In this document: one piece after another, positions 1 to 5,188 of the stretch
How the letters are laid out: each line of letters begins with the position of its first letter
How positions within the stretch are numbered: position 1 is the stretch's first letter
Source of the DNA: Caldimonas sp.
GTDB taxonomy: Bacteria > Pseudomonadota > Gammaproteobacteria > Burkholderiales > Burkholderiaceae_C
Length of the DNA stretch: 6,735 nucleotides
Direction of reading: 5' to 3'
NCBI GenBank assembly: GCA_030150305.1
Contig: JASLGD010000305.1
Span: 1-6,735, forward strand
Translations under genes and position numbers: made by a program
Notes under the pieces: generated by a model
Told to the model about the DNA's origin: nothing
Databases searched by the model: none
What the model saw: the letters and a program-made list of their open reading frames with translations, nothing else

Positions 1-178
1 CCTCGATGCGAGCCGCTTCGAGGCTCGCGCCGTTGACCTCGACCTCGTACGACGCCGCCGGCCCGACCGCGCGCGCGAGCGCCTCGCGCAGCGCGCTCGC
101 CGCGCGTTCGTCGAGCACGCTGCCGCACGCGGCGACGAGCAGCGCGGCGAGGGCGACGGTGATGCGCGACAGGACCAT
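1..178 (-). CDS. Putative lipoprotein, N-terminal fragment (gene continues beyond the left edge)
   Basis: Reading the minus strand from the ATG at 178-176 gives an uninterrupted frame to the window edge (59 whole codons). The N-terminus MVLSRITVALAALLVAAC has one Arg, a hydrophobic stretch of about 12 residues and a lipobox VAAC with Cys18. It therefore looks like a signal peptidase II substrate that would be lipidated on Cys18 and anchored to a membrane facing the periplasm. The visible mature part (GSVLDERAASALREALARAV, then a short segment with alternating Val and Glu) suggests an amphipathic helix followed by a beta strand. The family cannot be named; a DUF2993-like lipid-binding protein is one guess. 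An in-frame ATG at 214-212 would add 12 residues that nearly repeat the first five (MVLSR twice). I prefer 178 because it gives a normal-length signal. No clear ribosome binding site precedes either start. The gene is divergent from rnm. Confidence 0.6.
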   Translation of the reverse strand, partial: MVLSRITVALAALLVAACGSVLDERAASALREALARAVGPAASYEVEVNGASLEAARIE

Positions 179-249
179 GGCAACGACAACGACGAGGGTG
201 CGCGAGAGGACCATCCAGCGACAATGGCGATGGTGCGCGAGACGCGATG
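161..249. repeat. Degenerate tandem repeat, about 36 bp unit, three copies
   Basis: The motif GTGCGCGAGAGGACCAT recurs with small changes at 162-178 (ATGCGCGACAGGACCAT), 198-214 (GTGCGCGAGAGGACCAT) and 233-249 (GTGCGCGAGACGCGAT-like, more diverged). The spacings are 36 and 35 bp. The stretches between the cores (179-196 and 215-231) also resemble each other, both containing variants of CGACAA. The first unit boundary coincides with the lipoprotein start codon and is in frame (36 bp = 12 codons); the second is out of frame. It looks like an old slippage duplication of the 5' end of the lipoprotein gene that has since decayed. Apart from this repeat, I see no strong promoter in the 140 bp between the two divergent starts. 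Confidence 0.5.
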
Positions 250-318
250 CAGCGTGTCGCGAAGGGGGAATGGCAACAGGGCGGCAGCGCCGCTCGGCGA
301 TGGCATGATCGGGGCGCG

Positions 319-1170
319 ATGAACGCCGACCTGCACTGCCACTCGACGGTTTCCGACGGCACGCTCGAGCCGGAGGCGCTCGCCGCGCGCGCGAAGACGA
401 ACGGCGTCGAGCTCTGGGCGCTCACCGACCACGACGAGCTCGGCGGCCAGCGGCGCGCGCGCGACGCGGCGCGCGCGCTCGGCCTGCCGTACCTCACCGG
501 CGTCGAGATCTCGGTCACGTTCCTCGGCACGACGGTGCACATCGTCGGCCTCGGCATCGACAGCGACGACGAGGCGCTGCGCCAGGGGCTCGTCGCGACG
601 CGCGGCGGCCGCGGCGCGCGCGCGCTCGAGATGGCCGACGAGCTCGCCAAGGTCGGCATCCCGGGGACGTACGAAGGCGCGCTGCGCTACGTCGGCAACC
701 CCGAGCTGATCTCGCGCACGCACTTCGCGCGCCACCTCGTCGAGAGCGGCGTCTGCACCGACACGCAGGAGGTGTTCCGCCGCTTTCTCGTCGAAGGCAA
801 GCCCGGCTTCGTCCCGCACCGCTGGGCCAGGCTCGGCGACGCGGTCGGCTGGATCGTCGCCGCGGGCGGCCTCGCGATCGTCGCCCATCCGGCGCGCTAC
901 AAGTTCTCGCCGAACGAGGAATACGCGCTCTTCACCGAGTTCAAGGGCCACGGCGGCCGCGGCGTCGAGGTGACGACCGGCAGCCACACCGACGCGGAGG
1001 CGGAGCGCTACGCGGCGACGGCGCGCGAGTTCGATCTCCTCGCGTCGTGCGGCAGCGACTTCCACAGCCCCGACGAGAGCCGCATCGACCTCGGCGGCGT
1101 GCCGCCGCTGCCGGCAGGACTGACTCCGGTGTGGGACGCCCTGCAGGAACGCGTGCAATCCTCCGCCTGA
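319..1170 (+). CDS. rnm: PHP-domain exonuclease/phosphatase, RNase AM (YciV/TrpH) family
   Basis: A 283-residue metal-dependent phosphoesterase of the PHP superfamily. Visible motifs in order: DLHCHST with H6 and H8, TDHD at 36-39, GVEIS with E63, VHIVG with H74, SRTHFARHLVE with H135, AHPARY with H190, and GSDFH at 245-249. Together these supply the usual trinuclear metal-site ligands. Family members include E. coli YciV (RNase AM), a 5'-3' exonuclease that trims 5' ends of ribosomal RNA, and Chromobacterium CV1693, a 3',5'-nucleoside bisphosphate phosphatase. E. coli YciV is about 293 residues, so this one is full length. I chose the ATG at 319 because the family has its HxH motif within about ten residues of the start. 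The longer frame from 247 adds 24 residues with no family character. A weak GGGG at 311-314 precedes the start. It is probably co-transcribed with yciO. Confidence 0.9.
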   Translation: MNADLHCHSTVSDGTLEPEALAARAKTNGVELWALTDHDELGGQRRARDAARALGLPYLTGVEISVTFLGTTVHIVGLGIDSDDEALRQGLVATRGGRGARALEMADELAKVGIPGTYEGALRYVGNPELISRTHFARHLVESGVCTDTQEVFRRFLVEGKPGFVPHRWARLGDAVGWIVAAGGLAIVAHPARYKFSPNEEYALFTEFKGHGGRGVEVTTGSHTDAEAERYAATAREFDLLASCGSDFHSPDESRIDLGGVPPLPAGLTPVWDALQERVQSSA

Positions 1171-1204
1171 GACGCGGTTTCGGACCGGCGCCGACAATCG
1201 GCGC

Positions 1205-1846
1205 ATGGCGCAGTACTTCGAGGTCCACCCGCTCGATCCGCAGCCGCGGCTGCTGAGGCAGACCGCGCAGATCGTCGAGCGCGGCGGCGTCGTTGCGATC
1301 CCGACCGACTCGAGCTATGCGCTCGCGTGCCATCTCGACGACAAGGCGGCGGCCGAGCGGCTGCGCCGGCTGCGCGGCGTCGACGCGCGCCACCACCTGA
1401 CGCTGCTCTGCCGCGACCTCTCCGAGCTCGCGAGCTATGCGCGCGTCGACAACCGCCAGTACCGGCTGCTCAAGCTGGCGACGCCCGGCCCGTTCACGTT
1501 CATCCTCGAAGCGACGAAGGAAGTGCCGCGGCGCGTCTCGCATCCGTCGCGCCGGACGATCGGGCTGCGCGTCCCCGAGCATCGCGTCACGAACGCGCTG
1601 CTCGAGCTGCTCGGCCAGCCGCTGCTCGCGACGACGCTGATCGCGCCCGGCGAGCGCGAGCCGCTGAACGACCCGGCGCTGATCCGCGATCGCTTCCAGC
1701 ACTCGATCGACGCGATCGTCGACGCCGGCGCGTGTCCGATGCAGCCGACGACGGTGATCGACCTCGGCAGCGAGCCGCCGGTTGTCGTCCGCCTCGGCCG
1801 CGGCGATCCGGCGCGGCTCGGCCTCACGGTCGTCGAAGACGCCTGA
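1205..1846 (+). CDS. yciO: YciO, Sua5/YrdC/YciO family (threonylcarbamoyl-AMP synthase-like)
   Basis: A 213-residue single-domain member of the YrdC-like fold. Segments characteristic of E. coli YciO rather than TsaC/Sua5 are visible: an N-terminal YFEVHPLDPQPRL, GGVVAIPTDSSYAL at 28-40, LTLLCRDLSELASY at 65-78, TPGPFTFILEATKEVPRR at 93-110, TIGLRVPEH at 118-126, PTTVIDL at 181-187 and VVVRLGRGD near the end. TsaC/Sua5 make threonylcarbamoyl-AMP for the t6A37 modification of tRNA. YciO shares the fold and binding pocket, but from general knowledge it does not normally replace TsaC in the cell, so its physiological role is less certain. There is no C-terminal Sua5 domain. It lies 34 bp downstream of rnm on the same strand, the same order as in E. 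coli (yciV-yciO). No obvious Shine-Dalgarno precedes the ATG. Confidence 0.9.
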   Translation: MAQYFEVHPLDPQPRLLRQTAQIVERGGVVAIPTDSSYALACHLDDKAAAERLRRLRGVDARHHLTLLCRDLSELASYARVDNRQYRLLKLATPGPFTFILEATKEVPRRVSHPSRRTIGLRVPEHRVTNALLELLGQPLLATTLIAPGEREPLNDPALIRDRFQHSIDAIVDAGACPMQPTTVIDLGSEPPVVVRLGRGDPARLGLTVVEDA

Positions 1847-1887
1847 CGACGTCGCTTCGCCCGGCGCGCCGTTCGTCCGCCGCGCCC

Positions 1888-1914
1888 TTGACCGGCTTCC
1901 GATCTCGCTATTAG
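1888..1914 (+). promoter_or_regulatory. Putative sigma-70-like promoter of the SPFH-RHH-TIR cluster
   Basis: TTGACC at 1888-1893 matches a -35 element at five of six positions. TATTAG at 1909-1914 is a 4/6 match to a -10 element at a short 15-bp spacing. The stretch 1909-1933 is conspicuously AT-rich in an otherwise GC-saturated window. It begins about 40 bp after the yciO stop and lies about 60 bp before the SPFH start codon. The assignment is from sequence appearance only; the exact -10 hexamer is uncertain. Confidence 0.45.
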
Positions 1915-1926
1915 AGTGATATCACT
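1915..1926. promoter_or_regulatory. Perfect 12-bp palindrome, probable operator for the RHH protein
   Basis: AGTGATATCACT is a perfect palindrome directly downstream of the candidate -10, where a bound repressor would block transcription initiation. Ribbon-helix-helix proteins bind as dimers to short palindromic sites and commonly autoregulate, and such a protein is encoded two genes downstream (2880-3068). No other copy of the central GATATC is seen in the window. That the RHH protein binds here is inference. Confidence 0.5.
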
Positions 1927-1931
1927 TTGGA

Positions 1932-1951
1932 ATCGCCCGAAGTCGGGCGAT
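1932..1951. promoter_or_regulatory. Perfect inverted repeat in the SPFH leader
   Basis: ATCGCCCGA and TCGGGCGAT form 9-bp perfectly complementary arms around AG. In RNA this would fold as a stem of about 8 bp with a 4-nt loop, ending 8 nt before the GGGAG ribosome binding site of the SPFH gene. It could be a second DNA operator or a leader hairpin affecting translation or mRNA stability. There is no U tract, so a terminator is unlikely. Confidence 0.4.
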
Positions 1952-1959
1952 CGAGCATC

Positions 1960-1964
1960 GGGAG
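1960..1964 (+). promoter_or_regulatory. Ribosome binding site of the SPFH gene
   Basis: GGGAG lies 6 nt before the ATG at 1971. It is the clearest plus-strand Shine-Dalgarno in the window and fixes the SPFH start. Confidence 0.6.
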
Positions 1965-1970
1965 CTTGTC

Positions 1971-2861
1971 ATGTCCACCCATTCGACCGAAGAGCGCGTC
2001 GCCCGGACGAGCAGCGGCTTCGTCTCGCTCGCGATCGGCTTCATCAGCCTGCTGGTCGGCGTCGCGCTGCTGCTGACGCGCCCGGCGGGGGCGACGATCG
2101 CGATCTTCGTCGCCGCCCTGCTGCTGACGTTCTGGTGCCTGTTCGGCCTCTACATGCTGCAGCCCAACCAGGCGGCGATCCTCTGGCTGTTCGGCAGCTA
2201 CCGCGGCACCGACCGCGAGCACGGCCTGCGCTGGGCGAACCCGTTCTACGGCAAGAAGAAGGTCTCGGTGCGCGCGCGCAACTTCAACAGCGAGAAGCTG
2301 AAGGTCAACGACCTGCGCGGCAATCCGATCGAGATCGGGGCGACGGTCGTCTGGCGCGTCGACGACACCGCGCGCGCGACGTTCGACGTCGAGAACTTCG
2401 AGGCCTACGTGCTGACGCAGGCGGAGTCGGCGCTGCGCCACCTCGCGCTCAGCTATCCGTACGACAACTTCGACGAGCCCGGCTCGAGCGGCCACGCCGA
2501 GGTGACGCTGCGCTCCGGCACCGAGGAGGTCTCGGTCGCGCTCAGCCGCGAGCTGCAGCAGCGCTTCGAGCAGGCCGGCCTGGTCGTCGTCGACGCCAAG
2601 CTGACGCACCTCGCGTACGCGCCCGAGATCGCGGGAACGATGCTGCGCCGGCAGCAGGCCGAGGCGGTGATCGCGGCGCGCACGAAGATCGTCCAGGGCG
2701 CCGTCGGCATGGTCGAGCTCGCCCTCAACGGCCTCGCCGAGCGCGAGCTGCTGCAGCTCGACGACGAGCGCCGCGCCGCCATGGTGAGCAACCTGCTCGT
2801 CGTGCTCTGCTCGGACCACGATCCCTCGCCGGTCATCAACGCGGGAACCCTGTACGCCTAG
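1971..2861 (+). CDS. SPFH (band 7/stomatin-prohibitin) domain membrane protein
   Basis: A 296-residue protein with two hydrophobic segments near the N-terminus (about 17-36 and 42-62), followed by an SPFH domain. The domain opens with [19 protein letters not shown] (63-81) and continues through [34 protein letters not shown] (118-132) and [20 protein letters not shown] to [20 protein letters not shown] (225-244). The C-terminus [10 protein letters not shown] resembles the conserved tail of this SPFH subgroup. SPFH proteins oligomerise into membrane platforms that organise or protect partner proteins; no enzymatic activity is expected. From general knowledge this subgroup is often found next to a small Arc-like protein, as here: the RHH gene starts 18 bp after this stop. 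The start is supported by GGGAG at 1960-1964. Its own promoter and palindromes lie upstream. Its specific partner is unknown; the downstream TIR membrane protein is a candidate. Confidence 0.88.
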   Translation: MSTHSTEERVARTSSGFVSLAIGFISLLVGVALLLTRPAGATIAIFVAALLLTFWCLFGLYMLQPNQAAILWLFGSYRGTDREHGLRWANPFYGKKKVSVRARNFNSEKLKVNDLRGNPIEIGATVVWRVDDTARATFDVENFEAYVLTQAESALRHLALSYPYDNFDEPGSSGHAEVTLRSGTEEVSVALSRELQQRFEQAGLVVVDAKLTHLAYAPEIAGTMLRRQQAEAVIAARTKIVQGAVGMVELALNGLAERELLQLDDERRAAMVSNLLVVLCSDHDPSPVINAGTLYA

Positions 2862-2879
2862 CGCGCGCCGCACGGCCCG

Positions 2880-3068
2880 ATGGCGAGCCCCGACAAGAAG
2901 TCGTTCCTGCTGCGCGTCGATCCCGCCCTCTGGGCCGAGATCGAGCGCCTCGCCGCGGCCGAGCTGCGCAGCGTCAACGCGCAGGTCGAGTACCTGCTGC
3001 GCGACGCGGTCGCGGCCCGGCGCGGCAGCAAGGCGCCGCCGGCGCCGGGCCCGCGCCGCAAGCGCTAG
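2880..3068 (+). CDS. Small ribbon-helix-helix (Arc-like) DNA-binding protein
   Basis: A 62-residue protein with the ribbon-helix-helix pattern: a beta strand KSFLLRV (7-13), helix A from P15 to about L29, the turn RSVN (30-33), helix B with NAQVEYLLRDAV (33-44), then a flexible Pro/Arg/Lys-rich tail (47-62). In this fold the strands of a dimer lie in the DNA major groove. The tail may add non-specific DNA contacts. The likely role is repression of its own operon, with the palindrome at 1915-1926 as the obvious candidate site. It lies between the SPFH gene (18 bp upstream) and the TIR gene (about 35 bp downstream), so the three are probably one transcript. RHH proteins can be antitoxins, but no small toxin gene adjoins it. 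No strong ribosome binding site is visible, so translation may be coupled to SPFH. Confidence 0.85.
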   Translation: MASPDKKSFLLRVDPALWAEIERLAAAELRSVNAQVEYLLRDAVAARRGSKAPPAPGPRRKR

Positions 3069-3103
3069 CGCCGGCAGCGCTCGCTACGATGGCCGTCGCG
3101 AGC

Positions 3104-4315
3104 ATGGCCGAGATCTTCCTTTCCTACCGCCGCCAGGACAGCCAGAGCGCGACCGGCCGTCTCGCCGACGACCTCGAGGCGCACTTCGGCGACGAGCGCG
3201 TCTTTCGCGACCGCGAGATCGCCGCCGGCGACGACTTCGTCGGCGCGATCCGGCGCGAGCTCGCCTCGGCGACGGTCGTCCTCGTCGTCGTCGGCTCGCA
3301 GTGGGTCGCCGCGGAGGATGTCGACGGCCGCCGCCGGCTCGACGATCCGGGCGACTTCGTTCGCCTCGAGATCGAGCTCGCGCTCGCCGCGCGCGTCGCC
3401 GTCGTGCCGGTGCTCGTCGAAGGCGCGACGATGCCGTCCGCCGCCGAGTTGCCGCCGTCGATCGCCGCGTTCGCGCGCTGCCAGGCGGTCGAGCTCGCCG
3501 ACAAGCGCTGGCGCTTCGACGTCGACACGCTCATCGCCTTGCTGCACTCGCAGTTCGGCATCGACGCGGCGCCCGCCGCAAACGCGTCCGCGCCCGGCGC
3601 CGCGGGGTCGCCGCGCTGGACGCGCTGGGCCGCCGACCTCGCCGACCTCGCGCTGCACCCGCGCCGGCTGATCGCGCGCCGGCAAAGCGGGACGGCGATC
3701 GACCATGCCCGCGCGTTCGCATTCCTGTGCCTCGCGATCCTGGTCGGCAACGCGATCCTGTTGATGACGATCGACACCGACCTCATCGCACGCGGCTCGC
3801 CGGCCGAGGTCGCGCTCGGCGTCGGCGCCTGGCTGCTGACCTCGCTCGTCGTCGGCCTGCTCGCAGCGGCGCTCCTCGTCGGCACGCTCGCGCTCGCCTG
3901 GTGCGTGGTCGCGCGTCGCGCCGTCGCCCGCTCGGTCGCCATCGTCGGCGCCTACGTCTACGGCGGGACGTGGGTGGGCGTGTGCGTCGGAGTCGTCTGC
4001 GCCGACACCGCCGTCGCATTCGTCGACGCCGACTTCCTGCGCAACACCTTCGTCCAAGTCCGCGCCGCGATCGCCGCATCGCAACCGTTGTCGCGGCAGC
4101 AATTGCCGAGCTTTCGCGACGCGCCGCTGGGCGGCGTCGCGAGCGTCCTGCTCGTCGTCGGCGCCCTCGCCTGGCTCGCGACGCTCGGCTGGTGCATCGC
4201 CGCCTGGGGCGCGTTCCGGCAGACGCTCGCCGCGTCGCGCGCGCAGGCGTGGCTGGCGACGATGCTCTGGATCGCGATCGTCGGCGCGCTCGTCTGGCTG
4301 CCGAGCCGGATCTGA
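3104..4315 (+). CDS. TIR domain protein with C-terminal multi-pass membrane region
   Basis: A 403-residue fusion. Residues 1-150 form a TIR domain: MAEIFLSYRRQDS at the start, VFRDREIAAGDDF (33-45) as the BB-loop region, AIRRELASATVVLVVVGSQW (48-67), DFVRLEIELAL (84-94), VVPVLVEGA, and WRFDVDTLIALL at the end. E89 aligns by eye with the catalytic glutamate of the SARM1 NADase, so NAD+ cleavage is possible. A Pro/Ala-rich linker (about 154-172) leads to a hydrophobic half with about five or six membrane segments: 204-223, 236-268 (one or two), 276-306, 345-369 and 383-400. This arrangement is Yip1-like, but the family is not certain. An upstream in-frame ATG at 3089 adds five residues (MAVAS). 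I chose 3104 because TIR domains of this type usually begin MA-IFLSYRR; neither start has a good ribosome binding site. It is the last gene of the SPFH-RHH cluster and is convergent with folE2. Confidence 0.85.
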   Translation: MAEIFLSYRRQDSQSATGRLADDLEAHFGDERVFRDREIAAGDDFVGAIRRELASATVVLVVVGSQWVAAEDVDGRRRLDDPGDFVRLEIELALAARVAVVPVLVEGATMPSAAELPPSIAAFARCQAVELADKRWRFDVDTLIALLHSQFGIDAAPAANASAPGAAGSPRWTRWAADLADLALHPRRLIARRQSGTAIDHARAFAFLCLAILVGNAILLMTIDTDLIARGSPAEVALGVGAWLLTSLVVGLLAAALLVGTLALAWCVVARRAVARSVAIVGAYVYGGTWVGVCVGVVCADTAVAFVDADFLRNTFVQVRAAIAASQPLSRQQLPSFRDAPLGGVASVLLVVGALAWLATLGWCIAAWGAFRQTLAASRAQAWLATMLWIAIVGALVWLPSRI

Positions 4316-4320
4316 CGCAT

Positions 4321-4334
4321 CGCGGGCGCCCGCG
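4321..4334. other. 14-bp GC palindrome between the convergent TIR and folE2 genes
   Basis: CGCGGGCGCCCGCG is a perfect palindrome starting 5 bp after the TIR stop codon. In RNA it could fold as a 5-bp all-GC stem with a 4-nt loop. No U tract follows on either strand, so it is not a classical intrinsic terminator. It could still slow RNA polymerase or protect 3' ends. GC palindromes are easy to find by chance at this base composition. Confidence 0.25.
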
Positions 4335-4381
4335 CTGTGCGCGTGGATCGACTCGAAGTTCTCGACGTCGACGTGTAGCGG
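4330..4381 (-). pseudogene. Extra, frameshifted copy of the folE2 3' end
   Basis: Positions 4330-4381 repeat 4406-4458, which is inside folE2 near its 3' end. The match is 43 identical bases, then one missing base in this copy (after 4372), then 9 more identical bases. The original codes for RYTVDVENFESIHAHSA; the copy would read the same on the minus strand but for the frameshift. It lies just beyond the folE2 stop codon and 14 bp from the TIR stop, so neither gene is disrupted. The best explanation is a recent tandem duplication of about 76 bp, partly eroded. An assembly or sequencing artefact is the alternative. Confidence 0.75.
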
Positions 4382-4385
4382 GCGG

Positions 4386-5177
4386 CTAGCGCTCGATGCG
4401 CGCGACCGCGCTGTGCGCGTGGATCGACTCGAAGTTCTCGACGTCGACCGTGTAGCGGCCGATGCGCGGATCGGCGTTGAGCCGCAGCGCGACGTCGCGC
4501 ACCATGTCCTCGACGAACTTCGGGTTCTCGTAGGCGCGCTCGGTGATCCACTTCTCGTCGGCGCGCTTCAGCGACGACCAGATCTCGGCCGACGCCTCGT
4601 CTTCGGCGAAGCGCACGAGCTCTCGCCACGCGAGCTCGGCGAGCGCCTCGACGCGGATCGTGACGTGCGAGCGCTGGTTGTGCGCGCCGTAGTCGGAGAT
4701 CTCCTTCGAGCACGGGCAGAGCGACTTGACCGGCACGACGACCTCGAGCCAGACGGTCGCCTCGCTCGCGCCGCTCGCCTCGACGATGAAGCGGCCCTGG
4801 TACTCGAGCAGGCTCTCGACGCCCGACACCGGCGCGCGCTTGCGAAGGAAGAACGGGAACGACGCCTCGATGCGGCCGGTGTCCGCGGCGAGCAGCGCGA
4901 GCATGCGCGCCGCCTCGCCGCGCAGCGTCTGGACGTCGAGCGGAACGTCGATCGCGTCGAGCCACGCGATGAAGCGCGACATGTGCGTGCCCTTCTGCTC
5001 GGCGGGCAGCGCGACGTCGATCGCCCAGTCGGCGACCGTGGGAACGACGGCGTCCTCGATCCGCAGCTGCAGCGGATAGCGCACGCGGCGCACGCCGACG
5101 CGCTGGATGACGAGACGGCGATCGTCGCGCCCGCCCTGCGTGTCGGGGATGTGGAGGACGTCGACGAGGTTGGTCAT
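4386..5177 (-). CDS. folE2: GTP cyclohydrolase IB (FolE2)
   Basis: A 263-residue enzyme that converts GTP to 7,8-dihydroneopterin triphosphate, the first step of tetrahydrofolate synthesis. It is the type IB enzyme, unrelated in sequence to FolE. Diagnostic segments are VIQRVGVRRVRYPL (23-36), LPAEQKGTHMSRF (57-69), RAPVSGVESLLEYQ (114-127), the active-site SLCPCSKEISDYGAHNQRSH (152-171, with C154, C156, H166 and H171), the segment around TERAYENPKFVED (212-224), and ENFESIHAHSA (248-258) with two more histidines. Length and both ends match the proteobacterial family, which ends near ENFESIHNHSAYA-IER. FolE2 works with various divalent metals and in some bacteria substitutes for zinc-dependent FolE; no Zur-like site is seen here. 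It follows dxs by 9 bp, and its ribosome binding site overlaps the dxs stop. A decayed duplicate of its 3' end lies immediately downstream. Confidence 0.95.
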   Translation of the reverse strand: MTNLVDVLHIPDTQGGRDDRRLVIQRVGVRRVRYPLQLRIEDAVVPTVADWAIDVALPAEQKGTHMSRFIAWLDAIDVPLDVQTLRGEAARMLALLAADTGRIEASFPFFLRKRAPVSGVESLLEYQGRFIVEASGASEATVWLEVVVPVKSLCPCSKEISDYGAHNQRSHVTIRVEALAELAWRELVRFAEDEASAEIWSSLKRADEKWITERAYENPKFVEDMVRDVALRLNADPRIGRYTVDVENFESIHAHSAVARIER

Positions 5178-5184
5178 CGCCGCG

Positions 5185-5188
5185 CCTC
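5185..5188 (-). promoter_or_regulatory. folE2 ribosome binding site overlapping the dxs stop codon
   Basis: On the minus strand the sequence reads TGAGG, 7 nt, then ATG. The GAGG Shine-Dalgarno (5188-5185) shares its first two bases with the dxs TGA stop (5189-5187). This supports the ATG at 5177 and suggests that folE2 translation is coupled to ribosomes terminating on dxs. Confidence 0.65.

Noticed and set aside
161..249. Possible CRISPR array from the regularly spaced repeats
   Set aside because: Only three imperfect copies; the sequences between copies resemble each other rather than being unique spacers; and the unit overlaps a start codon. No cas genes are present.
6..308. A 100-codon plus-strand open frame at the left edge
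   Set aside because: It is antisense to the lipoprotein fragment, low complexity (Arg, Ser, Ala, Thr), and runs through the tandem repeat. The minus strand has a signal peptide with lipobox instead.
247..318. An N-terminal extension of rnm starting at 247
   Set aside because: The 24 extra residues have no family similarity, and the HxH metal motif is normally within about ten residues of the start. The ATG at 319 fits.
2880..3068. RHH protein as the antitoxin of a toxin-antitoxin pair
   Set aside because: No small toxin gene adjoins it. The neighbours are a 296-residue SPFH protein and a 403-residue TIR membrane protein, so autoregulation of this operon is a simpler reading. A toxic TIR protein kept in check by expression control cannot be excluded.
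3065..4102. Long minus-strand open frames opposite the TIR gene (also 1911-2873 opposite SPFH)
   Set aside because: Composition is dominated by Arg, Ala, Asp and Glu with no recognisable motif. They mirror the codon pattern of the real plus-strand genes.
1916..4315. A single 799-codon open frame running across SPFH, RHH and TIR, suggesting one giant fused protein
   Set aside because: Only the last about 400 codons (the TIR gene) have protein-family character. The first part is Arg/Ala/Pro-rich, out of frame with the convincing SPFH and RHH proteins, and stop-free only because of high GC.
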